Positions 49,601 to 53,115 of a stretch of 64,000 bases of DNA are shown here, in pieces. A program made the translations under genes and the position numbers. The DNA is taken from positions 37,110,294 to 37,174,293 of the forward strand of contig OZ024856.1 of NCBI GenBank assembly GCA_964017155.1, written 5' to 3'. The first letter of the stretch is position 1, and each line of letters opens with the position of its first letter. Under the pieces are notes generated by a model. The model was not told the DNA's origin, ran no database searches, and saw only the letters and a program-made list of their open reading frames with translations. This DNA is from Oasisia sp. SBJ-2009 (taxonomy: Eukaryota; Annelida; Polychaeta; Sabellida; Siboglinidae).

Positions 49601-51278
49601 GACCTCACTTGATGCATGTGAGAGGACATGTGACCTCACTTGATGCATGTGAGAGGACATGTGACCTCACTTGATGCGTGAGTGTGTGAGGACATGTGAC
49701 CTCACTTGATGTGTGAGTGTGTGAGGACATGTGACCTCACTTGATGCGTGAGTGTGTGAGGACATGTGACCTCACTTGATGTGTGAGTGTGTGAGGACAT
49801 GTGACCTCACTTGATGTGTGAGTGTGAGAGGACATGTGACCTCACTTGATGTGTGAGTGTGTGAGGACATGTGACCTCACTTGATGCGTGAGTGTGTGAG
49901 GACATGTGACCTCACTTGATGTGTGAGTGTGTGAGGACATGTGACCTCACTTGATGTGTGAGTGTGAGAGGACATGTGACCTCACTTGATGTGTGAGTGT
50001 GAGAGGACATGTGACCTCACTTGATGTGTGAGTGTGTGAGGACATGTGACCTCACTTGATGTGTGAGTGTGTGAGGACATGTGACCTCACTTGATGCGTG
50101 AGTGTGTGAGGACATGTGACCTCACTTGATGTGTGAGTGTGTGAGGACATGTGACCTCACTTGATGTGTGAGTGTGAGAGGACATGTGACCTCACTTGAT
50201 GTGTGAGTGTGAGAGGACATGTGACCTCCTTGAGACCAGACAGTAGTTCCTGTGTCATTTTAACTAAGTGTGTATTTGACAGTGGCCCTGTGTGTGTACT
50301 GATGTCATGCTTGTATGTGTCCCCAGCCACAGGGGCTCACAGACAGGTGGAGTGAGTCCGCCCCCCACGGCCGACGGCTTGACTGATGATGAGATGACCA
50401 TTGAAGGACAACTGATGCTGACGATGCACAATCTCCGACACATAGAGTGTCACCTAACAGGTAAGATAATGCACAATCTCTGACACATAGAGTGTCACCT
50501 GACATGTAAGACAATGCACAATCTCTGACACATAGAGTGTCACCTAACAGGTAAGATAATGCACAATCTCAGACACATAGAATGTCACCTGACATGTAAG
50601 ACAATGCACAATGTCTGACACATAGAGTGTCATCTAACAGGTAAGACAATGCACAATCTCAGACATATCGAATGTCACCTGAAAACTAAGAGAATGCACA
50701 AACACTGACGCAGTGATTGTCACCTCACAAAGAGGGCAATGCCAAACAAAACGTCACATCACAGGTAAGACAATGCACAGTTACTTACAGACATGTTACT
50801 CAACAGGTAAATAATGTACAATCGCTGACACACAGAATGTCACGTGACAGACAAGACAATGCACAATCACTAGCACATAGAACGTTACTAAAAATGCAAT
50901 ACTACATAAAACAAAGTATGTATATGGTGGAGGACATTGAGGTAGCACATGGACCATGTCAGTTCAAGGAACAATAGTATTTAGTCATAAATGGACAGTC
51001 TCTGAGTGTAACTTTGAGTGTGTTTTAAGCAGTGTAGAGTACCACAGCCCCTAACTAGATGATGTCACACCTTCCCGTCCTGATATCACCTCGTCTGTGT
51101 TGTAGCAATAGATGAGGGCGTCATGGGTGGACACCACACCTCAGCCCGTCCAGACAAAGTTGGCTCCCATCGAAATGACCTTGACCGGATACGACGAGAC
51201 ATCATTGGATTCCGGCCAATCGAGAAACCATCCGGAAAGACAGTGGTGACAAAGAGTTGCGGGATCACCGAGATTTAA
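5766..51278 (+). CDS. CEP170: CEP170-family centrosomal protein, 17 coding exons
   Basis: The predicted product of 1712 residues is the likely orthologue of vertebrate CEP170/CEP170B, an FHA-domain protein of mother-centriole subdistal appendages and microtubules (family knowledge). CDS joins: 5766-5879, 10366-10455, 14227-14305, 15601-15713, 17697-18741, 26163-26300, 28030-28271, 29298-29570, 35939-36131, 36718-36927, 37380-37759, 41292-42881, 46425-46610, 47846-47938, 48059-48144, 50327-50460, 51106-51278. The lengths sum to 5139 nt and all phases agree. Family landmarks seen: FHA domain (about 1-115), TPLYGQPSWWG (493-503), AFTID segment (exon 8), SDAGTYTID (881-889), PQWVSQW (about 989), RRARL (about 1250), and a C-terminal helical region ending in an AIDEG stretch like the vertebrate AMIDPDG end. 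Length is close to the human proteins (just under 1600). Extra exons beyond those listed cannot be excluded. Confidence 0.93.
6688..7985. repeat. Minisatellite, 61-65 bp unit in intron 1
   Basis: About 20 copies of a unit containing CAGTGTCTGCTGACATGGCT, CAGTGAAGTGTCCCAGTCTC and CAGGAGTGTGTCAAAGTAAC. Two length classes alternate, differing by a 4-bp GTGT or GTAT at the GAGTG(TGTC)AAAG position; the right half shows a nearly regular alternation of GTGTCAAAG and GTGTATCAAAG units, a simple dimeric higher order. Confidence 0.96.
8473..8851. mobile_element. MITE-like element with TIRs and TAA duplications
   Basis: Terminal inverted repeats GGGGTCATCCATAATTATCA... at 8473 and its reverse complement ending at 8851 match for roughly 38 bases (continuing through CATTTTCACAAGCGTAC) and more weakly beyond. 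The ends are flanked by TAA on both sides (8470-8472 and 8852-8854). A 3-bp TWA duplication and G-rich tips fit PIF/Harbinger-type MITEs, though GGGTCxTCCATAA-like tips also occur in ISL2EU-type elements, so the superfamily is uncertain. There is no transposase; length is 379 bp. Internal poly-G and poly-T tracts lie inside each arm. Confidence 0.85.
9907..9960 (+). other. Long hairpin (18-bp stem) in intron 1
   Basis: Arm CAGCAGGGATCAGTCATT (9907-9924) pairs with AATGACTGGTCCCTGCTG (9943-9960) over 18 bp with a single U-G wobble when read as + strand RNA. A further CCAT/ATGG pairing closes a 5-nt loop (GAGCT). The size resembles a short pre-miRNA-like stem, but no transcript evidence is available; a MITE remnant is an alternative. 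Confidence 0.6.
10366..10455 (+). CDS. CEP170: CEP170 exon 2: FHA core
   Basis: Encodes residues 39-68 and aligns with the family segment SVDKQHAVINYD...VKDLGSLNG. Here the words are SVDKRHA (41-47) and LGSSSG (63-68). The acceptor is TTTCTCCACAG and the donor GGG|GTAAGA, phase 0 on both sides. The asparagine of the FHA NG pair is serine 67. Confidence 0.92.
10456..14226 (+). other. CEP170 intron 2
   Basis: GT-AG intron of about 3.8 kb. A C-rich CACCCCC/CACACA tract lies at 11968-12025, and a consensus X-box at 13747-13760. The rest is AT-rich with no exon or element recognised; short open frames (for example 12099-12458 minus) show no homology. Confidence 0.7.
13747..13760. promoter_or_regulatory. 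RFX X-box-like motif in intron 2
   Basis: GTTGCCATGGTGAC matches the RFX X-box consensus RYYNYYN(1-3)RRNRAC at every position. RFX factors drive many ciliary and centriolar genes, which would suit a CEP170 gene. It is intronic, far from any known promoter, and a 14-bp degenerate motif can occur by chance. Confidence 0.35.
14227..14305 (+). CDS. CEP170: CEP170 exon 3: FHA strands, ends at U12 donor
   Basis: Encodes residues 69-94 plus the first base of codon 95: TFVNECRISEQ...IRFGD, aligning with family TFVNDVRIPEQ...LRFGYD. If the exon is read on through 14306, the frame hits TAA at once. Ending it at 14305, just before ATATCCTTTT, gives phase 1, which fits exon 4 exactly. Confidence 0.88.
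14306..15600 (+). other. CEP170 intron 3: U12-type AT-AC intron
   Basis: The intron opens with ATATCCTTTT (14306-14315), the diagnostic 5' splice site of minor-spliceosome AT-AC introns. It closes with CTTAAC (15584-15589) and GACTACAGCAC, so the branch adenosine (15588) is 12 bases from the terminal AC (15599-15600), within the usual U12 spacing. No strong polypyrimidine tract precedes the acceptor, as expected. An AG three bases upstream (15596-15597) would also keep the frame and add one codon. Nothing else is recognised inside. Confidence 0.85.
15601..15713 (+). CDS. CEP170: CEP170 exon 4: end of FHA domain
   Basis: Completes codon 95 and encodes 96-132: SLSYRIEKTSRMEK...EMPNWAKRDLEAG. 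This occupies the place of the family's [20 protein letters not shown], the last FHA strand and following helix; similarity is modest but position and phase fit. The donor is CCG|GTCAGT, phase 0. Confidence 0.82.
16178..16996. repeat. Minisatellite, 43-bp dyad-rich unit in intron 4
   Basis: About 19 copies of a unit ATGACATGTCAGTGGGACAT followed by TGTCACCAATGTGTCATGTAACT. Each unit contains the perfect palindrome TGACATGTCA and a stem ACATTG-TCAC-CAATGT enclosed by ATGACA/TGTCAT, so single strands of every unit can fold. Variants are mostly G/T in TGTGGCATG or TGTGTCATG. Confidence 0.96.
17333..17550. repeat. Dispersed repeat, copy A
   Basis: Shares an ordered series of words with 54277-54409: ACCTGTTCAATCAAACACAATCTC against ACTTGTTCAGTCGAACACCATCTC, then TATAGCCAGGTAC and, at the end, GTGAACTGGTGCAATGTAG against GTGAACCAGAGCAATGTGG. 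The head (CTTATATAGCAC...GCTCAAAGCG) resembles 29197-29248. Family name unknown; it looks like a short non-autonomous interspersed repeat of a kind common in marine invertebrates (from memory, unverified). Confidence 0.6.
17697..18741 (+). CDS. CEP170: CEP170 exon 5: His/Pro/Ser-rich insertion
   Basis: Encodes residues 133-480 plus one base. It joins exon 4 in phase 0 and exon 6 in phase 1. No domain is recognised; it lies between FHA and TPLYGQPSWWG, where the vertebrate proteins have a short variable linker. Visible features: a histidine cluster HHHSHSHHH (near 184-193), a GHGHGHGHSHG run (near 372), a duplicated motif PYQPYHLVHH / PYQQYHLVKH about 63 residues apart, and a Ser/Arg-rich tail SSSRRGSMGSGRSSSSRSTPESP. 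The exon is much more GC-rich than its flanks. Open frames on the opposite strand here are shadows. Confidence 0.85.
19225..19560. repeat. Degenerate TGTGACATTG-type repeat
   Basis: Loosely repeated words (TTTGTGACATTGCTCTATGACAGTG, TGTGACATTGTCCTGTGAC, TGTGACATTGTTCTGTGCCAG and so on) at irregular spacing of about 40-60 bp. It looks like an old, decayed minisatellite. Confidence 0.6.
21629..21693. repeat. (CACTGT)n hexamer microsatellite
   Basis: About 11 perfect tandem copies of CACTGT ending in CACTGAGCC. Confidence 0.97.
23632..23698 (+). mobile_element. tRNA-derived SINE head (candidate)
   Basis: GGTCTCAGGGTAGAGCAGTG resembles a pol III A box in its tRNA context, and 30-odd bases on GTGGTTTGATTCCACCTAC resembles the B box/T-arm with a short stem (GTGG...CCAC). 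The body then continues as AAAAGATCCCACATGGG. The other arms do not fold into a functional tRNA, so a SINE head is more likely than a tRNA gene. No target duplication was identified. Confidence 0.5.
23757..23893. repeat. CTCTGT/CTGT microsatellite
   Basis: Runs of CTCTGT grade into CTGTCTGT and then CTCTCT. Stop-free frames here are artefacts. Confidence 0.97.
24014..24173. repeat. (GAAC)n then (GCAC)n microsatellite
   Basis: About 29 copies of GAAC change abruptly at about 24133 into copies of GCAC, an A-to-C shift at one unit position propagated through the right part. It ends in CACACGCACACGC. Confidence 0.97.
25540..26156. repeat. 25-bp minisatellite running into exon 6 acceptor
   Basis: About 24 copies of GGTCACTGTTGAACTGGACACCATT, with A/C variation (GAACTGG or GACCTGG). 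The last copy decays into GGTCACTGTTGACCTATCACTGTTGTAG, whose final AG is the splice acceptor of exon 6 (26161-26162). The 3' splice site is thus inside or directly against the array. Confidence 0.95.
26163..26300 (+). CDS. CEP170: CEP170 exon 6: TPLYGQPSWWG motif
   Basis: Encodes the rest of codon 481, residues 482-526 and one base. TPLYGQPSWWG (493-503) matches the hallmark of vertebrate CEP170 and CEP170B letter for letter; it is followed by an acidic linker SDDGSDEKPSQDNS. The acceptor is CACTGTTGTAG and the donor AACG|GTAGGT, phase 1. This small exon sits between two minisatellites, and its 3' end is the founder of the one downstream. Confidence 0.95.
26281..27632 (+). repeat. Minisatellite of 46-47 bp made of exon end plus 5' splice site
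   Basis: About 29 copies of AGTGAAGGACAAGTGTAATG, GTAGGTCTACGTTGCCCC and TAGACACTA. The first copy begins in exon 6 (26281) and includes the genuine donor, so every later copy carries the last ~20 exon bases followed by GTAGGT. Two copies near 26940 and 27080 retain the exon-like AAGTTTAACG|GTAGGT. Right-hand copies share TCTATG and TAGAGAAGG variants, showing local homogenisation. Confidence 0.95.
27633..28029. other. Rest of CEP170 intron 6
   Basis: AT-rich sequence without recognisable elements, ending in the acceptor CTTGTCTCCCGACAG. The whole intron is 26301-28029. Confidence 0.7.
28030..28271 (+). CDS. CEP170: CEP170 exon 7
   Basis: Completes codon 527 and encodes 528-607: a Ser/Thr/Pro-rich start (SSSCPAERPGS) and then ACWYTVEVIKPVVDLQ...SDSDLLLEDFKQR. 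No clear vertebrate counterpart, but phase (1 in, 0 out), acceptor and donor (AAG|GTGAGA) all fit. Confidence 0.82.
28272..29297 (+). other. CEP170 intron 7
   Basis: AT-rich intron of about 1 kb with no array. An (ATA)n tract and a dispersed-repeat head lie at about 29171-29260. Confidence 0.7.
29171..29260. repeat. (ATA)n tract plus dispersed-repeat head
   Basis: ATAATAATAATAATAATAAA is followed by GCATTTATATAGTGCTGTAAATCC and CTGTTCAAAGGCAC, similar to the head of the repeat at 17333-17400. It looks like a fragment of the same family. Confidence 0.45.
29298..29570 (+). CDS. CEP170: CEP170 exon 8: conserved AFTID block
   Basis: Encodes residues 608-698. GTAFTIDLRDGN...KINMGDSLSKFLPHKVRRS parallels the vertebrate [25 protein letters not shown] block, a family-specific conserved region. 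It is followed by a basic, helix-prone stretch (RSFKERSDKIERISAKKA). Phase 0 at both ends; donor ACG|GTGAGT. Confidence 0.92.
29566..29835 (+). repeat. Decayed repeat of exon 8 end and donor
   Basis: The exon end plus donor, GCCACGGTGAGTGTTGTCAG (29565-29584), recurs as GCCACTGTGAGTGTTTTCAG near 29790 (18 of 20 identical). Between them lie weaker copies of GTTGCCA(T/A)(G/A)GTGA, for example near 29592, 29688 and 29705. It looks like an old version of the donor arrays after exons 6 and 16. One copy creates a perfect X-box (29750-29763, ATTACCATGGTAAC). Confidence 0.55.
30045..33070. repeat. 14-bp satellite (CTACCAYTAGCCTG)n with higher-order structure
   Basis: About 215 copies of a 14-bp monomer in three main types: CTACCATTAGCCTG (M), CTACCACTAGCCTG (P) and CTAACAATAGTCTG (X). 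From about 30080 the order X-M-P-P-M-P-M-P-M-P recurs, a 140-bp higher-order unit, with deletions and expansions. From about 32650 to 33050 the monomer changes to GCCACCA(C/T)TAGCCT, first C-type then T-type blocks. Confidence 0.97.
33075..33330. repeat. Possible dispersed-repeat body
   Basis: Contains CAGTTCATTCCATTTGGCAG, GGTGTTCCAAACGCTCGC and GACTGCACGGCCCCTGAAGA. These are reminiscent of interspersed repeats in other marine invertebrates (memory only). It may be the far part of the element whose head is at 29171, now separated by the satellite. Weak claim. Confidence 0.3.
33341..33402. repeat. 13-bp tandem repeat, about 5 copies
   Basis: Five perfect copies of GACAGGCAGCCAT in a row. 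Confidence 0.95.
33685..33733. repeat. (AT)n microsatellite
   Basis: About 24 AT dinucleotides without interruption. Confidence 0.98.
34150..35938 (+). repeat. 31-bp minisatellite ending in the exon 9 acceptor
   Basis: About 55 copies of TGTCATCATATGTGACTAGT plus CGAGTGTCCTC (variants GCCATGTGTCCT(C/G)TG, TGTCTAGCC, TGTCTGGCC). Variants cluster in blocks. The last degenerate copy, TGTCATCAGATATGATTAGC then CGTGCACCCTCTCCCTCAG, contains the polypyrimidine tract and AG of exon 9. Each unit has a branch-like GTGACTAG and a pyrimidine stretch. Confidence 0.95.
35939..36131 (+). CDS. CEP170: CEP170 exon 9
   Basis: Encodes residues 699-762 plus one base: AAVKQKNSRWQRRKSTTAV...RRSGYMSDGHHSAFSSDNEDHG. 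Basic then Ser/Asp-rich; the SDNEDHGT stretch resembles the vertebrate HEDGTQSDSE region in composition. Phase 0 in, 1 out; donor AGAG|GTGGGT. Confidence 0.85.
36132..36717 (+). other. CEP170 intron 9 with pyrimidine-rich 20-bp array
   Basis: From about 36363 to 36660 there are about 14 copies of CCCTTACTTCTCCCATGATC (variants CATGGTC, CATCATC, TTATTTC). Decayed copies continue through CTTCCATGACCCATGACCTC up to the acceptor CATGTGTTCCCAG (AG 36716-36717). The array itself is a polypyrimidine tract in the correct orientation for the next exon. Confidence 0.9.
36718..36927 (+). CDS. CEP170: CEP170 exon 10: basic Ser/Lys-rich
   Basis: Completes codon 763 and encodes 764-832 plus one base. It is strongly basic (KLKAASKKSSTGAKKTTGQ...), typical of the disordered microtubule-associating middle of the family. 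Phase 1 in and out; donor GCAG|GTATGA. Confidence 0.85.
36928..37379 (+). other. CEP170 intron 10
   Basis: 452-bp intron without recognisable repeats. The open frame that continues from exon 10 into it (to 37115) is read-through. Confidence 0.7.
37380..37759 (+). CDS. CEP170: CEP170 exon 11: SDAGTYTI block
   Basis: Completes codon 833 and encodes 834-959. DNVSDAGTYTIDCDEEVEVE...ARNDIDRLFGLES closely matches CEP170B DDSLSDAGTYTIETE...EEARKMIDQVFGVLES, the clearest family block outside FHA. Two donors fit in phase 0: AAG|GTATGG after 37684 and CAG|GTATTG after 37759. The longer is chosen because the extra 25 codons (VWERQRNSQNEIDIGK...) look coding. Confidence 0.93.
37826..38215. repeat. (GT)n microsatellite, interrupted
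   Basis: Nearly 390 bases of GT repeats with GAGAGTG, TCAGTG and TTTTGTTGTGGG interruptions; the interruption TTTTGTTGTGGGTGTTTGTGT occurs at both ends (about 37962 and 38199). Begins about 65 bases after the exon 11 donor. Confidence 0.97.
38470..38780. repeat. Old ~100-bp tandem repeat, three copies
   Basis: Words recur at about 38477, 38564 and 38674: TTGATRCAYGCC...CTGAGCTTRGT...AAGGATTTAGTTGC followed by TGGTATTKRCCC. Strongly diverged, so an old duplication. Confidence 0.65.
38938..39195 (+). mobile_element. Possible non-LTR retroposon 3' end
   Basis: A broken coding-like stretch (words such as LALCQRQHQLFYIKEALKSK, then MNASSEELLSTELEGEQN ending in a stop) is followed by AATAAACTTTCATTCATTCATTC, a signal and short-repeat tail typical of LINE or SINE 3' ends. 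No family assigned. Confidence 0.35.
39776..40810. repeat. TG-rich array with GTGTGTACAT units
   Basis: Begins with GCAT and GCGT repeats and then about 1 kb of TGTGTGTACATG-type units of 10-14 bp, broken by pure (TG)n runs near 40470 and 40612. TGTACA palindromes recur every unit. Alternating purine-pyrimidine throughout, hence prone to Z-DNA. Very long stop-free frames on both strands (up to nearly 400 codons) are artefacts. Confidence 0.97.
41292..42881 (+). CDS. CEP170: CEP170 exon 12: large central/C-terminal exon
   Basis: 530 codons, residues 960-1489, phase 0 at both ends (acceptor GTGTTTCAG, donor GAG|GTAGGC). PQWVSQW and the following RKLPILP match vertebrate KRWVSQWASLA...RTLPQLP. 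NRTFALRRARLNSSESDS matches TRTSLLRRARLGEASDSE. The end, EERIMQLSSEISHDILALAR, matches the ISQDLALIAREINDVA helix. The rest is Ser/Arg/Lys-rich disordered sequence with many SP/TP and RxxS sites, consistent with a mitotic phospho-protein. Open frames on the minus strand (42227-42877) are shadows. Confidence 0.95.
43258..43690. repeat. Degenerate ~20-bp GGTCAGACAGATGGG repeat
   Basis: About 20 diverged copies of words such as GGGGTCAGACAGATGGGG, GGTCAAACTGATGGGGTC and GGATTGGACAAATGGGGT; an old minisatellite. Confidence 0.8.
43705..44996. mobile_element. DNA transposon remnant, TTAA duplications, 1.28 kb
   Basis: AGGAACATGCAACC at 43709 and its exact reverse complement GGTTGCATGTTCCT ending at 44992 are terminal inverted repeats, flanked by TTAA on both sides (43705-43708 and 44993-44996). 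A sub-terminal inverted pair is also visible (GTGTGACGT near 43873 against ACGTCACAC near 44761). TTAA duplication is piggyBac-like, but the tips do not begin CCC, so the superfamily is open. A 151-codon open frame (44232-44687 minus) has no transposase motif I recognise; probably non-autonomous. Confidence 0.8.
45218..45268. repeat. 24-bp tandem repeat, two copies
   Basis: GTGGACAGAGCAGTGGACATAACA occurs twice in tandem, with a partial third copy. Confidence 0.9.
45570..45643. repeat. 19-bp tandem repeat, four copies
   Basis: Four copies of GCAGCGTGGTCTGTGCCTG (last with TCGGTG). Confidence 0.95.
46425..46610 (+). CDS. CEP170: CEP170 exon 13
   Basis: Residues 1490-1551, phase 0 both ends: DFTAAHTEKSMTFSSTSITRSAF...KSCDISGAAGDCPLDENENQ. 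Ser/Thr-rich, corresponding in place to the vertebrate SVTSSGTAPSTTVSTAATT linker. The donor CAG|GTTTGT is weak but in phase. Confidence 0.82.
46611..47845 (+). other. CEP170 intron 13
   Basis: A degenerate ~35-bp repeat around CTGAGCACTCAGTGTTTTGG (about 46630-46860) is followed by a CT-rich tract at 46915-46972 and then unremarkable AT-rich sequence. The acceptor is TTGTTTTGTCAG. Confidence 0.7.
47846..47938 (+). CDS. CEP170: CEP170 exon 14 (31 codons, tentative)
   Basis: Residues 1552-1582 (FLCAVNFWPLGGEVPTTNTR...RRMDRLRQ), phase 0 at both ends, acceptor good, donor CAG|GTTATT weak. I find no clear vertebrate counterpart. Exons 13 and 15 also join in phase 0 without it, so it could be an alternative or spurious exon. 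Confidence 0.55.
48059..48144 (+). CDS. CEP170: CEP170 exon 15
   Basis: Residues 1583-1610 plus two bases: VVPSIYHMSSRLKTQADRILKKLG, matching in pattern the vertebrate [23 protein letters not shown] amphipathic helix. Acceptor TATGCTGCAG, donor CTAGG|GTGAGT, phase 2. Confidence 0.87.
48145..50326 (+). other. CEP170 intron 15
   Basis: AT-rich start with TAAATAAAT runs, then the 35-bp minisatellite, then about 95 bases of unique sequence to the acceptor GTGTCCCCAG. Confidence 0.85.
48404..50228. repeat. 35-bp minisatellite in intron 15
   Basis: About 53 copies of ACATGTGACCTCACTTGATG followed by (T/C)GTGAGTGTGTGAGG. A shorter class (GATGCATGTGAGAGG) is interspersed. Each copy can form CCTCAC/GTGAGG pairing. 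Blocks of equal variants (for example alternating GCG and GTG) indicate segmental duplication. Confidence 0.97.
50327..50460 (+). CDS. CEP170: CEP170 exon 16
   Basis: Completes codon 1611 and encodes 1612-1655 plus one base: GVSPPPTADGLTDDEMTIEGQLMLTMHNLRHIECHLTG. The last part matches vertebrate [20 protein letters not shown]. Donor CAG|GTAAGA, phase 1. Its final ~35 bases plus the donor are tandemly repeated into the next intron. Confidence 0.9.
50424..50885 (+). repeat. 45-bp array of exon 16 end plus 5' splice site
   Basis: The exon/intron segment ATGCACAATCTCCGACACAT, AGAGTGTCACCTAACAG|GT, AAGATA is followed by about 9 more copies, progressively diverged to about 50885. Intact CAG|GTAAG recurs at 50551, 50641 and 50765, with CAG|GTAAAT at 50807. 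Alternate copies carry CAT|GTAAG, a two-unit (90-bp) order. Copy 2 has TGA where the exon has CGA, so extension of the exon would end translation. Confidence 0.93.
51106..51278 (+). CDS. CEP170: CEP170 exon 17: C-terminus and stop
   Basis: Completes codon 1656 and encodes 1657-1712 and TAA: AIDEGVMGGHHTSARPD...DLDRIRRDIIGFRPIEKPS...GITEI. AIDEG aligns with vertebrate AMIDPDG. The rest of the tail is lineage-specific. Acceptor TCTGTGTTGTAG. Confidence 0.9.
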
Positions 51279-53115
51279 GCCCGCTAGCGTCACATGACAA
51301 GTCCTACACTGTCTTTCAGAAGTATTTGTTTGTTTGTTTGCGTTCGTTCAGGTTTTTATACATTTTCAGTAACAACATTCACAGCATTGAATCTATGTCC
51401 TCATGTCTCAGATGTCTTATGATCAAGGTTGGTTGTGCATCATTAGTCAGGTCAGTGCCGGTTATATAGAGAAGATGGCGAAACCTGTATAACTGTCAAA
51501 TGTAGCTGCCGTTACCTTGTTGTGTGGCAATAAAGGACAGTTTAAAATGTGGAAACTTGCATTTTTGCAATGTTTAGGAAAAAACAAAAATAATACAAAA
51601 TTTAGTTTATCAATGGGTAATCAATTGCTTTTCCGCTGAAAGCTGTTTGGGACAAACTGTGTATTTATTGGCACCCAATTGTCCAATCGGTGACCCACTA
51701 GAACAATGTCAGATATCAACAACAGGCGAGTGTCATTTAGGATGACAAAGTTTTTGAAACAGTTGAGATATTACGTTGTTTTTAAGGCACTCCATCCAGG
51801 TGCTCATTTTTGTTTTGTGATACCATTTATATGTTTTACTTGGCAAGAAAATAACATTTGTAACAAACCTGCAGACTTGCCCTAGTTGACTTGTCTTTAG
51901 TTGCGTGGTCCTGTTGCTTCAGCCTGTCCATGACTGATGTGTGATTACGCAACTATCGACATTAATCAACTGATGTGAACATTGGGGGAAATGGCTTGAA
52001 AATTGCATTTACTGTTTGTCTGTACCTCTTGGTTAAGTGTAAGCATAACTTGTGCAGACTGGGTGTGGGAAAATGGCACTACACTTATTGGATACCAACT
52101 GTGTCACTTGCCAATGCCTAGTGCTTATAAAGCACTAGACTTATAAAACGTATTTTATGTTACCTTGAACATCGTTGAAAAAAATATTGTACTGTAACAA
52201 CCAAAATAAGATGTAAGAAGGCGCAGACAACAATTCCCTCGATTTTTAAATAAAAAAATTATCTAAAAATACGTGGGTTAACTTGCGACATAAAAAAATT
52301 GTTTCAGACTAAAAAAATATTAAATGTTATTTTCCTCGGTTGTTGTGCAGTGTTCTTTCAAAGTGAATTTTGTATTTGTTAAAAAGATATTATTTACTGC
52401 CAGAAGTCTACAGGATTTGTTTTATGAATGACAAAATAACGGGAGAGATTGCATGTGGAGGAATAGTTTTGTGTTCTATCAACAACCAGACAGTGGATAC
52501 AGTGGTGAATGAACAGCATTCCAGGCCGGAGTGCATCAGTCATAGCTCACCAGACATTGTGTGCTACTTGTCATTGTAAACATGTGATGGTTTTATGTAT
52601 CTTTGGTGTCTGGAAGCCAATTGTTTTTACAGGAAGAAAACCAGTGTTTGGAAAGGTGATTTTAAAGGTTTGATTTATACCTGCGTGTAGTGATATGTAA
52701 GATTTTATGTGCCCAGGCGTCTTTCGATTCGGTGTGTGGTGTAAGCCACAAGAGATGTGCCGCTACCAATGCTTTGAGCAGTAGTGTCGTGTACGTACGG
52801 CCCGTGCGTCAATACTCGCACTTTCGTGTGACCGAATATTTGTATATAATCTCAGCTGGCGAGATTTTTATTTTGACAGAGCCGTCACATCGCTGTAATA
52901 GAACTGTGACTGAAACATACGACTGATGCCACAGACTGTATTAGGGTGGCAACTTCATTTGTGTAGCCTCCTGCGGTGTGTGGTTGTTCAGTCCATTGCC
53001 TTTGTCGTTATATATTCCACTAGCTGTGATAACACTCGGACTGGGCCGACGGTGCAGAAGATTGTAATCAACTAGTTGTACATTTTGTAAAATAAACGCC
53101 GCAACAGTGTGTTGT
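51279..53115 (+). other. CEP170 3' UTR (inferred)
   Basis: Two candidate poly(A) signals: AATAAA at 51529-51534 and AATAAA at 53091-53096. The second is followed by a strongly GT-rich stretch (GTGTGTTGTTTTTGTTGTTG), as a good downstream element should be. The 3' UTR is thus about 0.27 or 1.8 kb. No other gene is visible inside. Confidence 0.5.
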
